NCBI GenBank assembly: GCA_947473355.1
Contig: CANJCQ010000042.1
Coordinates: forward strand, 1-36,687
Length of the DNA stretch: 36,687 nt
From: Sphingomonadaceae bacterium
Lineage (GTDB): Bacteria > Pseudomonadota > Alphaproteobacteria > Sphingomonadales > Sphingomonadaceae
Direction: 5' to 3'
In this document: piece after piece, positions 1 to 8,434 of the stretch
Layout: each line of letters starts with the position of its first letter
How positions within the stretch are numbered: position 1 is the first letter of the stretch
Program-made: the position numbers and the translations under genes
The notes under the pieces: generated by a model
What the model was told of the DNA's origin: nothing
Seen by the model: only the letters and a program-made list of their open reading frames with translations
The model's database searches: none

Positions 1-263
1 GATCCCACCGCAACAATGCGCGGCCTTGCCGGTGCCACGCCGCGCTCGGCAGTCATGGCGATGCGCACTTCAGAAACTTCGCCATGTCCGGCCAAAGCTT
101 CACGGATTGCCGCTTCGAGCCGCTCGCGCTCAAGCTTGTCCAATCCGCCAACATCGAGCACCAGATTTGCGACGCCGAGGGTCAGTTCCAGCCTCTGCAA
201 ACGACTCAGCGCCAGCGGCGGGAGGGCCTGTTTTACACTTTCGCTGTGGTTACTGCCGCTCAT
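1..263 (-). CDS. mrp: Mrp/ApbC-type Fe-S cluster carrier ATPase, N-terminal part (cut by window edge)
   Basis: Reverse-strand reading frame starting at ATG 263-261 and open to the window edge (87 codons plus two bases). The protein begins MSGSNHSESVKQALPP and continues with a segment like the MIP18/DUF59 domain that precedes the ATPase in Mrp proteins (LTLGVANLVLDVGG, then IREALAGHGEVSEVRIAMT). It runs off the window at PRIVAVG followed by a partial Ser codon, exactly where Mrp proteins enter the deviant Walker A motif GKGGVGKS. Mrp-family ATPases bind and transfer Fe-S clusters in the cytoplasm. The gene is divergent from hflK. The P-loop itself lies outside the window, so the call rests on the N-terminal domain and the lead-in to the P-loop. 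Confidence 0.75.
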   Translation of the reverse strand, partial: MSGSNHSESVKQALPPLALSRLQRLELTLGVANLVLDVGGLDKLERERLEAAIREALAGHGEVSEVRIAMTAERGVAPARPRIVAVG

Positions 264-356
264 TGCTGCTCCGAATGTTCGATTTGCGCCCCACTAGCGG
301 GAAAAAACCGGGGCAGGCACTGTTTTTGTTGGCGAGTGCTTCCTATAACATTGTCC

Positions 357-1571
357 ATGAAAACATTCGGCGAAACGATCACTCGCAGGGTTCTGGCCAT
401 GGCCGGACGGAAAAGTCCCTGGGGAGGCGGTGATAAAGGAGCCTCCGGGGAACACTCCGGAGACGACACTGCGGACACTGGCGGCGGCGGCGATCCCGAC
501 GAGCCGTCCGGCGACCCGGCACCCGGCAGCGCACCTCCACGCGGACCGCGCAATCCCTGGCTGCCCACCGGAGATGGTCCGCCACGCCGTTCTGCTGGCT
601 TCGAAGATCTGTTTCGCCCAAAGGATGGCCCGCGCAAAACTGGCGGCGGAGGCGGAGGCGGCGGTTTTGGCGGCGGCTTCCCGCGCATCCCGCAGCGACC
701 TGACGGCAAGAGCTGGCTCTCGCTGATCATCGGCGGCCTGGTGCTGGTATGGCTGTTTTCCAGCACCGTGCATATGGTCGGCCCCAAGGATCAGGGACTG
801 GTCACGACATTTGGCAGCTATAGCCACACCATCGGGCCGGGCGTCTCGGTAACCCTGCCCTGGCCAATCCAGTCCGTTGCCGTCGAAGACGTCACATCGA
901 TTCGCCGCGACACCATTCCTGATGGGGAAGAAGAGAAGCTGATGCTGACCAGCGACAAGAACCTGGTCGATCTGTCCTACCTGGTGCGCTGGACGATCAA
1001 GGATTTGCGCAATTTCAAATTTCGCCTCGCCGATCCCGAAGATACCGTCAAGGAAGTGGCCGAAGCCGCCATGCGCGCGACTGTCGCCGAAGTGCAGCTC
1101 AACGAAGTGATCGGCGGCACCGGGCGCGGCAAGATCGAGCAGAACGTACGGGTGCGGATGCAGGCAATTCTCGATGCCTACAAGGCAGGCGTGCTGATCC
1201 AGGGCGTCGAACTCAAGAAGACCGATCCGCCCGAAAAGGTCGTCCAGGCCTTCCAGAACGTCAATGTCGCGCAGCAACAGGCGGAGAAGTATCAAGCCGA
1301 TGCCCGCGCCTGGGCGGGTCAGGTTGTGGCTATTGCCCAGGGTGAAGCGGCCTCGTTCGACAAGGTCTATGGCCAATACAAGCTCGCCCCTGAAGTGACT
1401 CGGCGCAGGCTTTATTATGAGACCATGGAGCGGGTGTTGCGCAACAACGAGAAGGTGATTGTCGAGGCAAATGGCGTGACGCCATATTTGCCGCTTTCGG
1501 AAGTTCGCCGACGGACGCCGCCTGCTGAAGTTCCTGCAGCAGCAGTGCCGCCAGCCGCAGGAGGCCAATGA
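357..1571 (+). CDS. hflK: HflK, SPFH-domain subunit of the FtsH-modulating HflKC complex
   Basis: HflK forms, with HflC, a membrane-anchored periplasmic SPFH assembly that surrounds and modulates the FtsH protease. The protein has a Gly/Pro-rich cytoplasmic N-terminus including a long Gly run (around 650-680), the HflK-typical RNPWLP segment, one membrane helix (LSLIIGGLVLVWLF), then the SPFH domain with VGPKDQGLVTTFG and a coiled C-terminal part (QQQAEKYQADARAWAGQ). Length is 404 residues from ATG 357, normal for the family. ATG 399 (MAGRKSPWGG) is an alternative with an AGGG eight bases upstream, whereas ATG 357 has no visible ribosome site and lies just after a TATAAC at 344-349. The start is therefore uncertain by 14 residues. 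hflC follows with a one-base TGATG overlap. Confidence 0.93.
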   Translation: MKTFGETITRRVLAMAGRKSPWGGGDKGASGEHSGDDTADTGGGGDPDEPSGDPAPGSAPPRGPRNPWLPTGDGPPRRSAGFEDLFRPKDGPRKTGGGGGGGGFGGGFPRIPQRPDGKSWLSLIIGGLVLVWLFSSTVHMVGPKDQGLVTTFGSYSHTIGPGVSVTLPWPIQSVAVEDVTSIRRDTIPDGEEEKLMLTSDKNLVDLSYLVRWTIKDLRNFKFRLADPEDTVKEVAEAAMRATVAEVQLNEVIGGTGRGKIEQNVRVRMQAILDAYKAGVLIQGVELKKTDPPEKVVQAFQNVNVAQQQAEKYQADARAWAGQVVAIAQGEAASFDKVYGQYKLAPEVTRRRLYYETMERVLRNNEKVIVEANGVTPYLPLSEVRRRTPPAEVPAAAVPPAAGGQ

Positions 1572-2419
1572 TGCTGCGTGAAATCTGGGAAGAAAATCGT
1601 CCTGCTCTGGCAGCCCTCGCGGCGCTGGTGCTGGCATTACTGTCGTGCCTTGTCGTTGTGCCGGAGACCGAGCAGGCGGTTGTAATTCGCCTCGGCGAGC
1701 CCAATCGGGTGATCAACCGCTACCGACCCAATGTCGCCTTTGGCGCCACCGGGGCAGGACTGACCTGGCGCATTCCGTTCTTCGAACAACTCGTCAAGAT
1801 CGACCGCCGAATTCTCTCGGTGGACATGCAGTCGCAGGAAGTGCTCTCGACTGATCAACTGCGCCTCCAGGTCGATGCCTATGCCAGGTTCCGCATCATC
1901 GATCCGGTCAAGATGGTACGCACTGCCGGCACCACCGAGCGGCTCAAGGAACAGCTCCAGCCAATCCTCACGTCGGTGCTGCGCCAGGAACTGGGCAAAC
2001 GTACATTCCAGTCTCTGCTGACGGCCGATCGCGGTGCAGCCATGCTGCAGATCCGCGATGGTCTCGACAAGGAGTCCCGCGAATACGGCGCCCAGATCAT
2101 CGATGTGCGGATCAAGCGCGCCGATCTGCCGGAGGGGGCTCTTGAGAGCACCTTTGCCCGAATGCAGGCCGGGCGCGAACAGGAAGCGACCACGATCCGC
2201 GCCGAAGGCCAGCGCAATGCCCAGATTATTCGTGCCGAGGCCGAAGCTCAGGCCTCCAAGACCTATGCCGACGCATTCAACAAGGATCCGCAATTCTACG
2301 ATTTCTACCGGGCGATGAAGAGCTATGATGCAACCTTCGCCGATCCGGAGAACAAGTCTGGCAGCACGATCATTCTTTCGCCGGACAACGATTATCTGCG
2401 GCAGTTCAAGGGGCGCTAG
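1571..2419 (+). CDS. hflC: HflC, SPFH-domain partner of HflK
   Basis: HflC is the second subunit of the HflKC complex that regulates FtsH proteolysis at the inner membrane. It has one N-terminal transmembrane helix (ALAALAALVLALLSCLVVV) followed by the SPFH start VPETEQAVVIRLGEP, the conserved central part with SVLRQELGKRTFQSLL, and an Ala/Glu-rich helical C-terminus (RAEGQRNAQIIRAEAEAQAS). The C-terminal GSTIILSPDNDYLRQF is HflC-typical. Two adjacent ATGs exist (1568, 1571). ATG 1571 is preferred because AGGAGG at 1559-1564 is then six bases upstream. The start overlaps the hflK stop, implying translational coupling. The length of 282 residues is usual. Confidence 0.95.
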   Translation: MLREIWEENRPALAALAALVLALLSCLVVVPETEQAVVIRLGEPNRVINRYRPNVAFGATGAGLTWRIPFFEQLVKIDRRILSVDMQSQEVLSTDQLRLQVDAYARFRIIDPVKMVRTAGTTERLKEQLQPILTSVLRQELGKRTFQSLLTADRGAAMLQIRDGLDKESREYGAQIIDVRIKRADLPEGALESTFARMQAGREQEATTIRAEGQRNAQIIRAEAEAQASKTYADAFNKDPQFYDFYRAMKSYDATFADPENKSGSTIILSPDNDYLRQFKGR

Positions 2420-2515
2420 AGCTGCCATTCAATCCCGGTTAAGCCATTCTGGCCACTATCGGACACTGCATAGCGGTACAGCCCTGCGCCGCTGTCGCAG
2501 CAAACAAAGGACGTG

Positions 2516-4063
2516 ATGCCCGTGCGATATGCTTATGGTGTAACTGCTGCCCTGTTGCTTGGCGGCTCGACCCTGACCCTGGTGACTGGCCTGCCGGCTG
2601 GAGCGCAGGTTGCGCAGAACGATACCCAACAGATGCAAAACATGGTGCCGCGTGCTGGTGCGCCGGCGAGCTTTGCCGACCTCACCCAGCAGCTCGCCCC
2701 TGCCGTGGTCAATATCGCCACCCGCCAACGCGTGCGCGTGGCCAACACCAATCCTTTCGCCGGAACTCCCTTCGAGGACATGTTCGGCGGCGGTCAGGGC
2801 GGCGCCCAGCAGGGGCCGCAGACCCGCGAGGCGCAGTCGCTCGGCTCGGGCTTCATCATCTCAGCTGACGGCTATGTTGTCACTAACAGCCACGTCATCA
2901 CTGCCGATGGCCAGGGCGAAGTTGAATCGATCACCGTCAACATGCCTGACGGCACCGAATATCCCGCCAAGCTGATCGGCCGCGATGCCGCATCCGATCT
3001 TGCGGTGCTCAAGATCAGCTCGCCCAAGCCGCTGCCTTTCGTCAAATTCGGCGATTCGCGCAGTGCCAGGGTCGGCGATTGGGTGATCGCCATCGGCAAT
3101 CCGTTTGGCCTGGGCGGTTCGGTTACCTCAGGGATCATCTCGGCGGTTTATCGCAACACCGGCTCAGGCTCGGCCTATGATCGCTATCTCCAGACCGATG
3201 CCGCGATCAATCGCGGCAACAGCGGCGGCCCGATGTTTGACATGAAGGGCCAGGTGATCGGCATCAACAATGCGATCTTCTCGCCCACCGGCGGCTCGGT
3301 CGGTATCGGCTTTGCTATCCCTGCAGAAACCGCAGCGCCGATCGTCGAGCGGCTCAAGAACGGCCAGACCATCGATCGCGGCTATCTTGGCGTGCGCATC
3401 CAGCCGCTCAATGAAGACCTCGCCGATTCGCTGGGCATCCCCCACCGCAAGGGCGAATTCGTCCAGGCGACCGAACCGGGCAAGCCCGCCGCTGCTGCCG
3501 GTATTCAGCCAGGCGACGTAGTGCTGACCGTGGCTGGCAAGGAAGTCAGCCCGGAACAGACGCTGTCCTACATCGTCGCAAATACCGCGCCGGGCAGCCG
3601 CATCCCCATAGAACTGATCCGCGACGGTCGCCGCATGACCGTCACTGCCACGGTCGGCAAACGGCCGAGCGAGGAGGAACTGGCACAGCAGACTTTTGAC
3701 CCCAGCCAGGCTGATGATGCCGATCCGATGAGCAAGCCGCCCAAGCAGCAGGGCGAAGGCATTGCTGAAAAGGCGCTCGGCCTGTCGGTCATCCCGCTGA
3801 ATGCCCAGATCGCTCGCCAGCTCGGCGCCAGCGAAGACACGCAAGGGCTCGTGGTCACCGTGGTCGATCCTTCGTCCGACGCTGCCGCCAAGGGCCTGCA
3901 ACGCGGCGATATCGTGCTCTCTGCCAACTATCGCGCGATCACTTCGATCGCGGCGCTCGAAGAAACCATTCGCGGCGCCAAGTCCAGCAACCGGGTGGCC
4001 GTTTTGCTTCGCATCCAGCGACGCGGCGCGCCTGCCAGCTATGTGCCGGTCCGGCTCCGCTGA
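2516..4063 (+). CDS. degP: DegP/HtrA-family periplasmic serine protease (Do)
   Basis: Trypsin-like periplasmic protease/chaperone of the Do family, which degrades misfolded envelope proteins. Counting from ATG 2516, an N-terminal signal peptide (YGVTAALLLGGSTLTL to about AGAQ) is followed by the protease domain with His126 (TNSHVI), Asp161 (ASDLAVL) and Ser236 (RGNSGGPMF), so the triad is complete. Two PDZ domains follow: the first begins at GYLGVRIQPL and the second at ALGLSVIPLN. The length of 515 residues is normal. AAAGGA at 2506-2511 supports a start at ATG 2516. GTG 2521 (then RYAYGV) has better spacing and would give a shorter signal peptide. It lies 96 bases after hflC on the same strand, a common neighbour of hflKC in alphaproteobacteria. 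Confidence 0.94.
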   Translation: MPVRYAYGVTAALLLGGSTLTLVTGLPAGAQVAQNDTQQMQNMVPRAGAPASFADLTQQLAPAVVNIATRQRVRVANTNPFAGTPFEDMFGGGQGGAQQGPQTREAQSLGSGFIISADGYVVTNSHVITADGQGEVESITVNMPDGTEYPAKLIGRDAASDLAVLKISSPKPLPFVKFGDSRSARVGDWVIAIGNPFGLGGSVTSGIISAVYRNTGSGSAYDRYLQTDAAINRGNSGGPMFDMKGQVIGINNAIFSPTGGSVGIGFAIPAETAAPIVERLKNGQTIDRGYLGVRIQPLNEDLADSLGIPHRKGEFVQATEPGKPAAAAGIQPGDVVLTVAGKEVSPEQTLSYIVANTAPGSRIPIELIRDGRRMTVTATVGKRPSEEELAQQTFDPSQADDADPMSKPPKQQGEGIAEKALGLSVIPLNAQIARQLGASEDTQGLVVTVVDPSSDAAAKGLQRGDIVLSANYRAITSIAALEETIRGAKSSNRVAVLLRIQRRGAPASYVPVRLR

Positions 4064-4113
4064 TTGGGTAATGCGATCGCTCCCTCTGGAGGGAGGGGGC
4101 GGTCGAAATTACT

Positions 4114-4254
4114 CCGTCACCCTGAATTTGTTTTTGGGCCCATTTCTCCGCACGATCAGATTGTGGATTGGCAAGCAAACCGATGGGACTGGCCTATTCC
4201 GGCTGGCTACGAACCTGCGCCACAATAGGCCCTGAAACAAGTTCAGGGTGACGG
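4114..4254. repeat. Inverted repeat of 27 bp with 87-bp spacer, REP-like
   Basis: The left arm is 4114-4140 (starting CCGTCACCCTGAA) and the right arm is 4228-4254 (ending TTCAGGGTGACGG). They are inverted copies with 24 of 27 positions matching. The arms resemble the CCCTGAACTTGTTTCAGGG elements scattered between genes in many sphingomonad genomes. No protein is encoded between the arms. It could fold as a long hairpin in transcripts arriving from either convergent gene. Confidence 0.7.
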
Positions 4255-4288
4255 GGAAAATCAAGTCAGTTCGGTATGCCATGTCCCC

Positions 4289-4312
4289 GGCTCCCCCGGA
4301 GGGAGGATTTTT
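4289..4312 (+). terminator. Possible Rho-independent terminator downstream of degP
   Basis: A GC-rich hairpin (CTCCC, five-base loop, GGGAG) at 4291-4305 is followed by GGATTTTT reading on the plus strand. It lies 230 bases after the degP stop and just before the 3' end of the convergent PBP gene. The stem is short and the U run is brief, so this is tentative. Confidence 0.35.
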
Positions 4313-4340
4313 GGCGGCCCAGCGCTGTGCCGTCGCCTGC

Positions 4341-6431
4341 CTACTGCTTGCCTCGCTTGCTGCCGGTCGCCTGATCGAGAAAATCGTCATTGGCAGCCGG
4401 CGGCACCGGCACCAGTCCGCCCTGCTCATCGACCATCGGCTCGCCGGGGCCGCCATCGAGCGGATCCTTGCGCTGTTTGCCCTGTGGCGGTTCGATCAGA
4501 TTGCCCTGATCGTCGACCAGCGAATAATTATCCGGATTCGACAGCAGCGCCTCGTCGTCAGGTTCGATCTGCCAACTGGGCAGCTTGAGTTCGGTATCGA
4601 ACTTTTCGACCGGGCGTGATGCCACTGCCACGCGCATATATTGCGCAAAGGCCCGCGCAGGCGCCGCGCCGCCTTGCAGGCCTGGGACTGGCTTGGCATC
4701 ATCCCGGCCCATCCAAACGCCGGTGGTGATGCCGCTGGAAAAGCCCAGGAACCAGCCATCCTTGTTCGAGCTGGTGGTACCAGTCTTGCCGGCAACCGGC
4801 CGTCCGATCTGCGCCGCCTTGCCGGTGCCGGTCGCCACCGCCGATTGCAGCAGATCGGTGATCCCTGCCGCGACATAAGGCGCCACCAGCAGCTGGGCCC
4901 TTGGCTGCGGCCGGGTATATAGCACCTTGCCCTCGGTGGTGGTCACCTTGGCAATACCATAAGGTTCGATGGCATTGCCCTTGGCAGACACCGCCGCAAA
5001 GGCCCGGGTCATATCGATCAGCCTGACATCGGAACTACCCAGCACCATCGACGGCATGGTGTTGACCGGCGTGGTGATGCCGAAACGCCGCGCCATCCCG
5101 GCAACAATGCCGAAGCCGACCTGCTCGCCCAGCTTTGCCGCTACCGTATTCTTCGAATAGGCAAAGGCTGTCCGTACATCGATTTCCCCGGCATATGAGC
5201 CGCCCGAATTGTGCGGGCTCCAGCCTTCAATGGTGACAGGTTCGTCAACCACCCGGTCATCAGGCGTGATCCCGGCTTCCAGCGCCGCAAGATAGACGAA
5301 CAGCTTCCAGGCAGAGCCAGGCTGACGCACAGCGTTGGTCGCGCGGTTGTAGTTTGAAGTTACATAATCGGTGCCGCCAATCATCGCCAGAACCGCACCA
5401 TCACGGTCAAGACTAACCAGCGCGCCCTGGGCACCGGCGGGCGCCTGGGCATGGATCGCTGCGGCTGCGGTCTTCTGCAAATTGACGTCCAGTGTGGTCC
5501 AGACCTCGATCGGCTCACTGTTGTCCTGGACCAGCATCTCGAGCTGCGGCAGCGCCCAATCGGTAAAATAGCGGACCGCGTTCTGCCCGGATTCGGAGGC
5601 AAACTTGACTTCGGTCAGGTTTGCGCTCGCGGCTTCTTCCGCGCCAATCGTGCCATTGGCCTGCATCACTTCGAGCACCACCTTGCCGCGATCGACAGCG
5701 GCCTTGGCATCAGCGGTTGGCGAAAACCGCGATGGCGCCTTGACCAACCCCGCGATGATCGCCGCCTCCGGCAGCGAAATCTGGGTGCCGGCGTGGCCGA
5801 AGAACTTGCGCGAAGCCGAATCGACACCATAGGCGCCGCCGCCAAAATAGACTTTGTTGAGATAGAGCTCGAGAATCTGGTTCTTGGAAAATTTCCAGTC
5901 GATCGCCATGGCCAGCACAGCTTCGCGCAATTTGCGGGTCAGCGTTCGATCATTGTTCAGAAATATGTTGCGCGCCAACTGCTGGGTGATCGTCGATGCG
6001 CCCTGCTTGAAACGGCCCGACTGGTAACGCACGAAGATCGACCGGGCGATGCCGATCGGATCGACCCCGATGTGCGAGCGGAACCGCTTGTCCTCGACCG
6101 AAACCATGGCATCGCGCATTATTGCAGGGATTTGCGCATAGCTCAGCCATTTGCCGTAACTGGGCCCAAGCGTAACCAGCTCGGTGCCGTCACGCGCGCG
6201 CATCACGATCATCTGCTCGCCGACCTGAGTATTCTTCAGCTCGTCAAAGGATGGCAACGACTTGACCGTCAGGCCCACAGCGACTGCGACAACCGCCACT
6301 GCCAGAAGAACCAGCGCAAAGCCCCAGCCAAATAGCCGCCGTAACCAGCGGCGTGGCTTGCGGGACTTGCCTTGCGATGGCGGTGGTGCAGCCGGTTGCT
6401 GGCTCCGCCGAAGATTATCGTTGCGTGCCAT
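4341..6431 (-). CDS. Class A penicillin-binding protein (PBP1-type peptidoglycan synthase)
   Basis: Bifunctional glycosyltransferase/transpeptidase that polymerises lipid II and crosslinks peptidoglycan in the periplasm. The cytoplasmic tail is basic (RKPRRWLRRLF) and is followed by one transmembrane helix at about 37-56. The GT51 domain has catalytic Glu113 in VEDKRF and the conserved STITQQLARN at 146-155. The transpeptidase domain has the nucleophile motif SAWK at 373-376 (STFK or SAFK is commoner), SKN at 426-428 and KTGTT at 549-553. The length of 696 residues fits a compact PBP1A/PBP1C-like enzyme. The acidic, Pro-rich C-terminal tail (last about 60 residues) looks disordered. It is convergent with degP across the palindromic region. 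The exact subclass (MrcA-like or PbpC-like) is not settled. Confidence 0.92.
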   Translation of the reverse strand: MARNDNLRRSQQPAAPPPSQGKSRKPRRWLRRLFGWGFALVLLAVAVVAVAVGLTVKSLPSFDELKNTQVGEQMIVMRARDGTELVTLGPSYGKWLSYAQIPAIMRDAMVSVEDKRFRSHIGVDPIGIARSIFVRYQSGRFKQGASTITQQLARNIFLNNDRTLTRKLREAVLAMAIDWKFSKNQILELYLNKVYFGGGAYGVDSASRKFFGHAGTQISLPEAAIIAGLVKAPSRFSPTADAKAAVDRGKVVLEVMQANGTIGAEEAASANLTEVKFASESGQNAVRYFTDWALPQLEMLVQDNSEPIEVWTTLDVNLQKTAAAAIHAQAPAGAQGALVSLDRDGAVLAMIGGTDYVTSNYNRATNAVRQPGSAWKLFVYLAALEAGITPDDRVVDEPVTIEGWSPHNSGGSYAGEIDVRTAFAYSKNTVAAKLGEQVGFGIVAGMARRFGITTPVNTMPSMVLGSSDVRLIDMTRAFAAVSAKGNAIEPYGIAKVTTTEGKVLYTRPQPRAQLLVAPYVAAGITDLLQSAVATGTGKAAQIGRPVAGKTGTTSSNKDGWFLGFSSGITTGVWMGRDDAKPVPGLQGGAAPARAFAQYMRVAVASRPVEKFDTELKLPSWQIEPDDEALLSNPDNYSLVDDQGNLIEPPQGKQRKDPLDGGPGEPMVDEQGGLVPVPPAANDDFLDQATGSKRGKQ

Positions 6432-6494
6432 CTGGCCAGTCAGACTCCCCGAACATCGCAGCGATCTGCATGGGCCTTGCCTAACATAGGCTTA

Positions 6495-6539
6495 ACGGCA
6501 GGGGCAAAGGGGCTGGCCCGATTAGTCCCCCGCTGCCGT
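6495..6539. other. Imperfect inverted repeat in the msrB-PBP gap
   Basis: ACGGCAGGGG at 6495-6504 pairs with CCCCGCTGCCGT at 6528-6539 apart from one bulged base. It sits between the msrB stop and the PBP start, both on the minus strand. There is no good U run after the stem in either direction, so a terminator role is weak. It might be a processing or attenuation structure. Confidence 0.25.
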
Positions 6540-6553
6540 CATTTGCCTTTGGG

Positions 6554-6952
6554 CTAATCCTTCGGCTTGAACTCAAGGCTGGCGCTGTTGATGCAATAAC
6601 GCAGGCCATTCTCGCCGGGGCCATCAGAAAATACATGCCCCAGATGCCCTTCGCACTTGGCGCAGCGCACTTCGGTGCGAACCATGCCGTGCGCGGTGTC
6701 ACGCAACTCCTCGACTGCATCTTCTGCCAAAGGCGCGGTATAGCTCGGCCAGCCCGAGCCCGATTCGTATTTGGTGTCTGAGGCAAACAACGGTGCGCCG
6801 CAGCCGCCGCACATGTAGACTCCGGTCGCCTTGTTCTTTTCGTAGGCGCCGGTGAAAGCGCGTTCAGTTCCTGCCTGGCGCAGGATCTGGTATTTCTCGG
6901 GGCCGAGCTTTTCGAGCCACTCGGCTTCGGTGAGTTGTAATTTATCTGGCAT
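6554..6952 (-). CDS. msrB: Peptide-methionine (R)-S-oxide reductase MsrB
   Basis: MsrB reduces methionine-R-sulfoxide in proteins. The 132-residue protein has the two zinc CXXC pairs (Cys48/51 in MCGGCG and Cys97/100 in [13 protein letters not shown]), the GSGWPSY substrate loop at 65-71, and the catalytic Cys120 in RYCINSASL. The residue before GWPSY is Ser rather than the Cys found in two-Cys MsrBs, so recycling probably uses another thiol or thioredoxin directly. ATG 6952 is chosen over an in-frame ATG 48 bases upstream because GGAG lies eight bases before it and the protein then starts [12 protein letters not shown] as in homologues. It is downstream of nfeD on the same strand with a 28-base gap. 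Confidence 0.95.
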   Translation of the reverse strand: MPDKLQLTEAEWLEKLGPEKYQILRQAGTERAFTGAYEKNKATGVYMCGGCGAPLFASDTKYESGSGWPSYTAPLAEDAVEELRDTAHGMVRTEVRCAKCEGHLGHVFSDGPGENGLRYCINSASLEFKPKD

Positions 6953-6980
6953 CAGATTTACTCCGCAAATGTCGATCAGA

Positions 6981-7418
6981 TCAGTGCAAATGCTCGACAA
7001 TCAAAACGGTTCCATCGTGCCCCGAAACCCGCATCTTGGTGCCCGGCTCGGCATCAGGCCCTTTGGCCAGCCATTCGCTGTCGCCATGGTGGACCTTGCC
7101 GCTGCCGCCATCGATCGCTGAGGCAACCACCACGGTCTCACCAACCAGTCGTCCGCCGCGATCGTTCATCAGCGGATCGGCGGAGACTACCGGGTGCGCG
7201 GCAAGGAAGCGTTTGCCGACGAATACCGAAACAATCGCCAGCACTGCAAAAATCACCACCTGCAGCGGCAGGCCAATCGGCACGGCCCAGACAATCAACC
7301 CCGTGACCATTGCCGCCCCGGCTAGCCAAATCAGGAAGACGCCGGGAATTGCCATTTCAGCCGCGGCCAGCACCAGCCCGATCGCCAGCCAGCCATAATG
7401 CGGTTCGAACGAGAACAT
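6981..7418 (-). CDS. NfeD-like membrane protein
   Basis: NfeD-family proteins are partners of SPFH proteins and usually sit next to them. The 145-residue product has about three hydrophobic helices ([53 protein letters not shown]) and a C-terminal OB-like domain ([20 protein letters not shown] to [13 protein letters not shown]). This is the short NfeD form without a ClpP-like protease domain. The start is placed at ATG 7418 ([10 protein letters not shown]), four bases after the stop of the upstream qmcA-like gene. The pairing supports a joint role in membrane microdomain organisation, known for the family but not shown here. Confidence 0.88.
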   Translation of the reverse strand: MFSFEPHYGWLAIGLVLAAAEMAIPGVFLIWLAGAAMVTGLIVWAVPIGLPLQVVIFAVLAIVSVFVGKRFLAAHPVVSADPLMNDRGGRLVGETVVVASAIDGGSGKVHHGDSEWLAKGPDAEPGTKMRVSGHDGTVLIVEHLH

Positions 7419-7422
7419 CGCC

Positions 7423-8340
7423 TTACTTCCCTGTCTTGTCGCCCAACGAATCCCGCACCAGCTCGCCGATCCCGCCAAGCGAACCGATCAGCTGGGTCGC
7501 CTCAACCGGGAACAGGATGGTCTTGGCATTGGGCGAAGTGGCAAAGGCTGCCACCGCCTCGGTGTATTTCTGCGCGACGAAATAGTTGAGCGCCTGCGTG
7601 CCTGAAGTTGCAATCGCCTCGGACACCACTTTGGTCGCCTGAGCTTCGGCCTGTGCCGCGCGTTCGCGCGCTTCGGCATCGCGGAAGGCGGCCTCTTTGC
7701 GGCCCTCGGCTGAAAGAATCGCGCTCTGCTTTTCACCTTCGGCCTTCAGGATTTCCGCCTGCCGGAACCCTTCGGCCTCAAGAATGTTCGCGCGCTTTTC
7801 GCGTTCGGCCTTCATCTGGCGAGCCATGGCGTTGGAAATATCAGCCGGCGGGCGAATGTCCTTGATCTCGATACGGGTGATCTTGACGCCCCACGGCTCG
7901 GTCGCATGATCGATCACTTGCAGCAACTTGGCGTTGATCTCGTCGCGCCGCGACAGTGTCTCGTCGAGGTCCATCGAGCCCATCACCGTGCGCAGGTTGG
8001 TGGTCGTCAGTTGCATGATCGCGACATAGAGGTTCGACACCTCATAGGCCGCCTTGCCGGCATCGAGCACCTGGAAGAAGACGATTGCATCGACCCCGAC
8101 CATTGCATTGTCACGGGTGATGATTTCCTGCCCTGGAATATCGAGCACCTGCTCCATCATGTTGACCTTGTGGCCAACCCTGTCGATGAACGGGATGATC
8201 AGGTGCAGGCCCGGCTGCGCCGCCAGAGAATATTTGCCAAGCCGCTCGATGGTATAAACGAAGCCCTGCCGGACGATGCGCACGCCCATCAGCAGGAACA
8301 GGAAAACTACGACCAGCAGTGAAACCAGAAACCCGCCCAT
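7423..8340 (-). CDS. qmcA: SPFH/Band-7 (stomatin/QmcA-like) protein
   Basis: Stomatin-like membrane scaffold. It has an N-terminal hydrophobic segment ([17 protein letters not shown]), the SPFH domain beginning [19 protein letters not shown], the stomatin-typical [22 protein letters not shown] reading (residues about 115-136), and a long charged coiled-coil with the [15 protein letters not shown] and [14 protein letters not shown] repeats. The length of 305 residues is as expected. It is followed immediately by the NfeD-like gene, the standard SPFH-NfeD pairing, and then msrB. It is a different subfamily from HflK and HflC elsewhere in the window. The symbol is by family resemblance. Confidence 0.9.
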   Translation of the reverse strand: MGGFLVSLLVVVFLFLLMGVRIVRQGFVYTIERLGKYSLAAQPGLHLIIPFIDRVGHKVNMMEQVLDIPGQEIITRDNAMVGVDAIVFFQVLDAGKAAYEVSNLYVAIMQLTTTNLRTVMGSMDLDETLSRRDEINAKLLQVIDHATEPWGVKITRIEIKDIRPPADISNAMARQMKAEREKRANILEAEGFRQAEILKAEGEKQSAILSAEGRKEAAFRDAEARERAAQAEAQATKVVSEAIATSGTQALNYFVAQKYTEAVAAFATSPNAKTILFPVEATQLIGSLGGIGELVRDSLGDKTGK

Positions 8341-8434
8341 TGCATTGCTCCCAATCAGATGGCTGCCATGTTAGCGCCGGGAGCGCCGGGAGCAAGAGAA
8401 ACCGGGATATGCTGGCCGCGATTGTCCCCTTGCC

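Larger units (their letters stand above)
4080..4312. repeat. Composite palindromic region between degP and the PBP gene (outer repeat pair)
   Basis: This gene-free stretch (277 bases between the two stop codons) is framed by two small GC-rich hairpins. The left one, CTCCCTC-TG-GAGGGAG at 4080-4095, is a perfect 7-bp stem. The right one, CTCCC-CCGGA-GGGAG at 4291-4305, is followed by GATTTTT. The right copy ends in GGAGGATTT, as does one arm of the element at 20897-21044, which suggests a related family. A second inverted repeat pair is nested inside. The region lies between two convergent genes, the usual location of such elements. Confidence 0.6.

Noticed and set aside
84..356. Extended HflK start at 84 or nearby
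   Set aside because: The frame stays open upstream but overlaps the divergent mrp gene, has no HflK similarity, and ATG 357 or 399 gives the normal length.
650..680. Gly-codon run (GGC-rich) in hflK as a simple repeat or frameshift site
   Set aside because: The run encodes a Gly-rich linker common in HflK N-termini, and the frame is intact on both sides.
260..1637. Long reverse-strand open frames over hflK
   Set aside because: They are shadow frames of high-GC coding sequence, with no recognisable domain, opposite a clear HflK.
6554..6952. MsrB missing a resolving Cys as evidence of inactivation
   Set aside because: Many MsrBs lack that Cys and recycle by other thiols. Zinc and catalytic Cys are all present.
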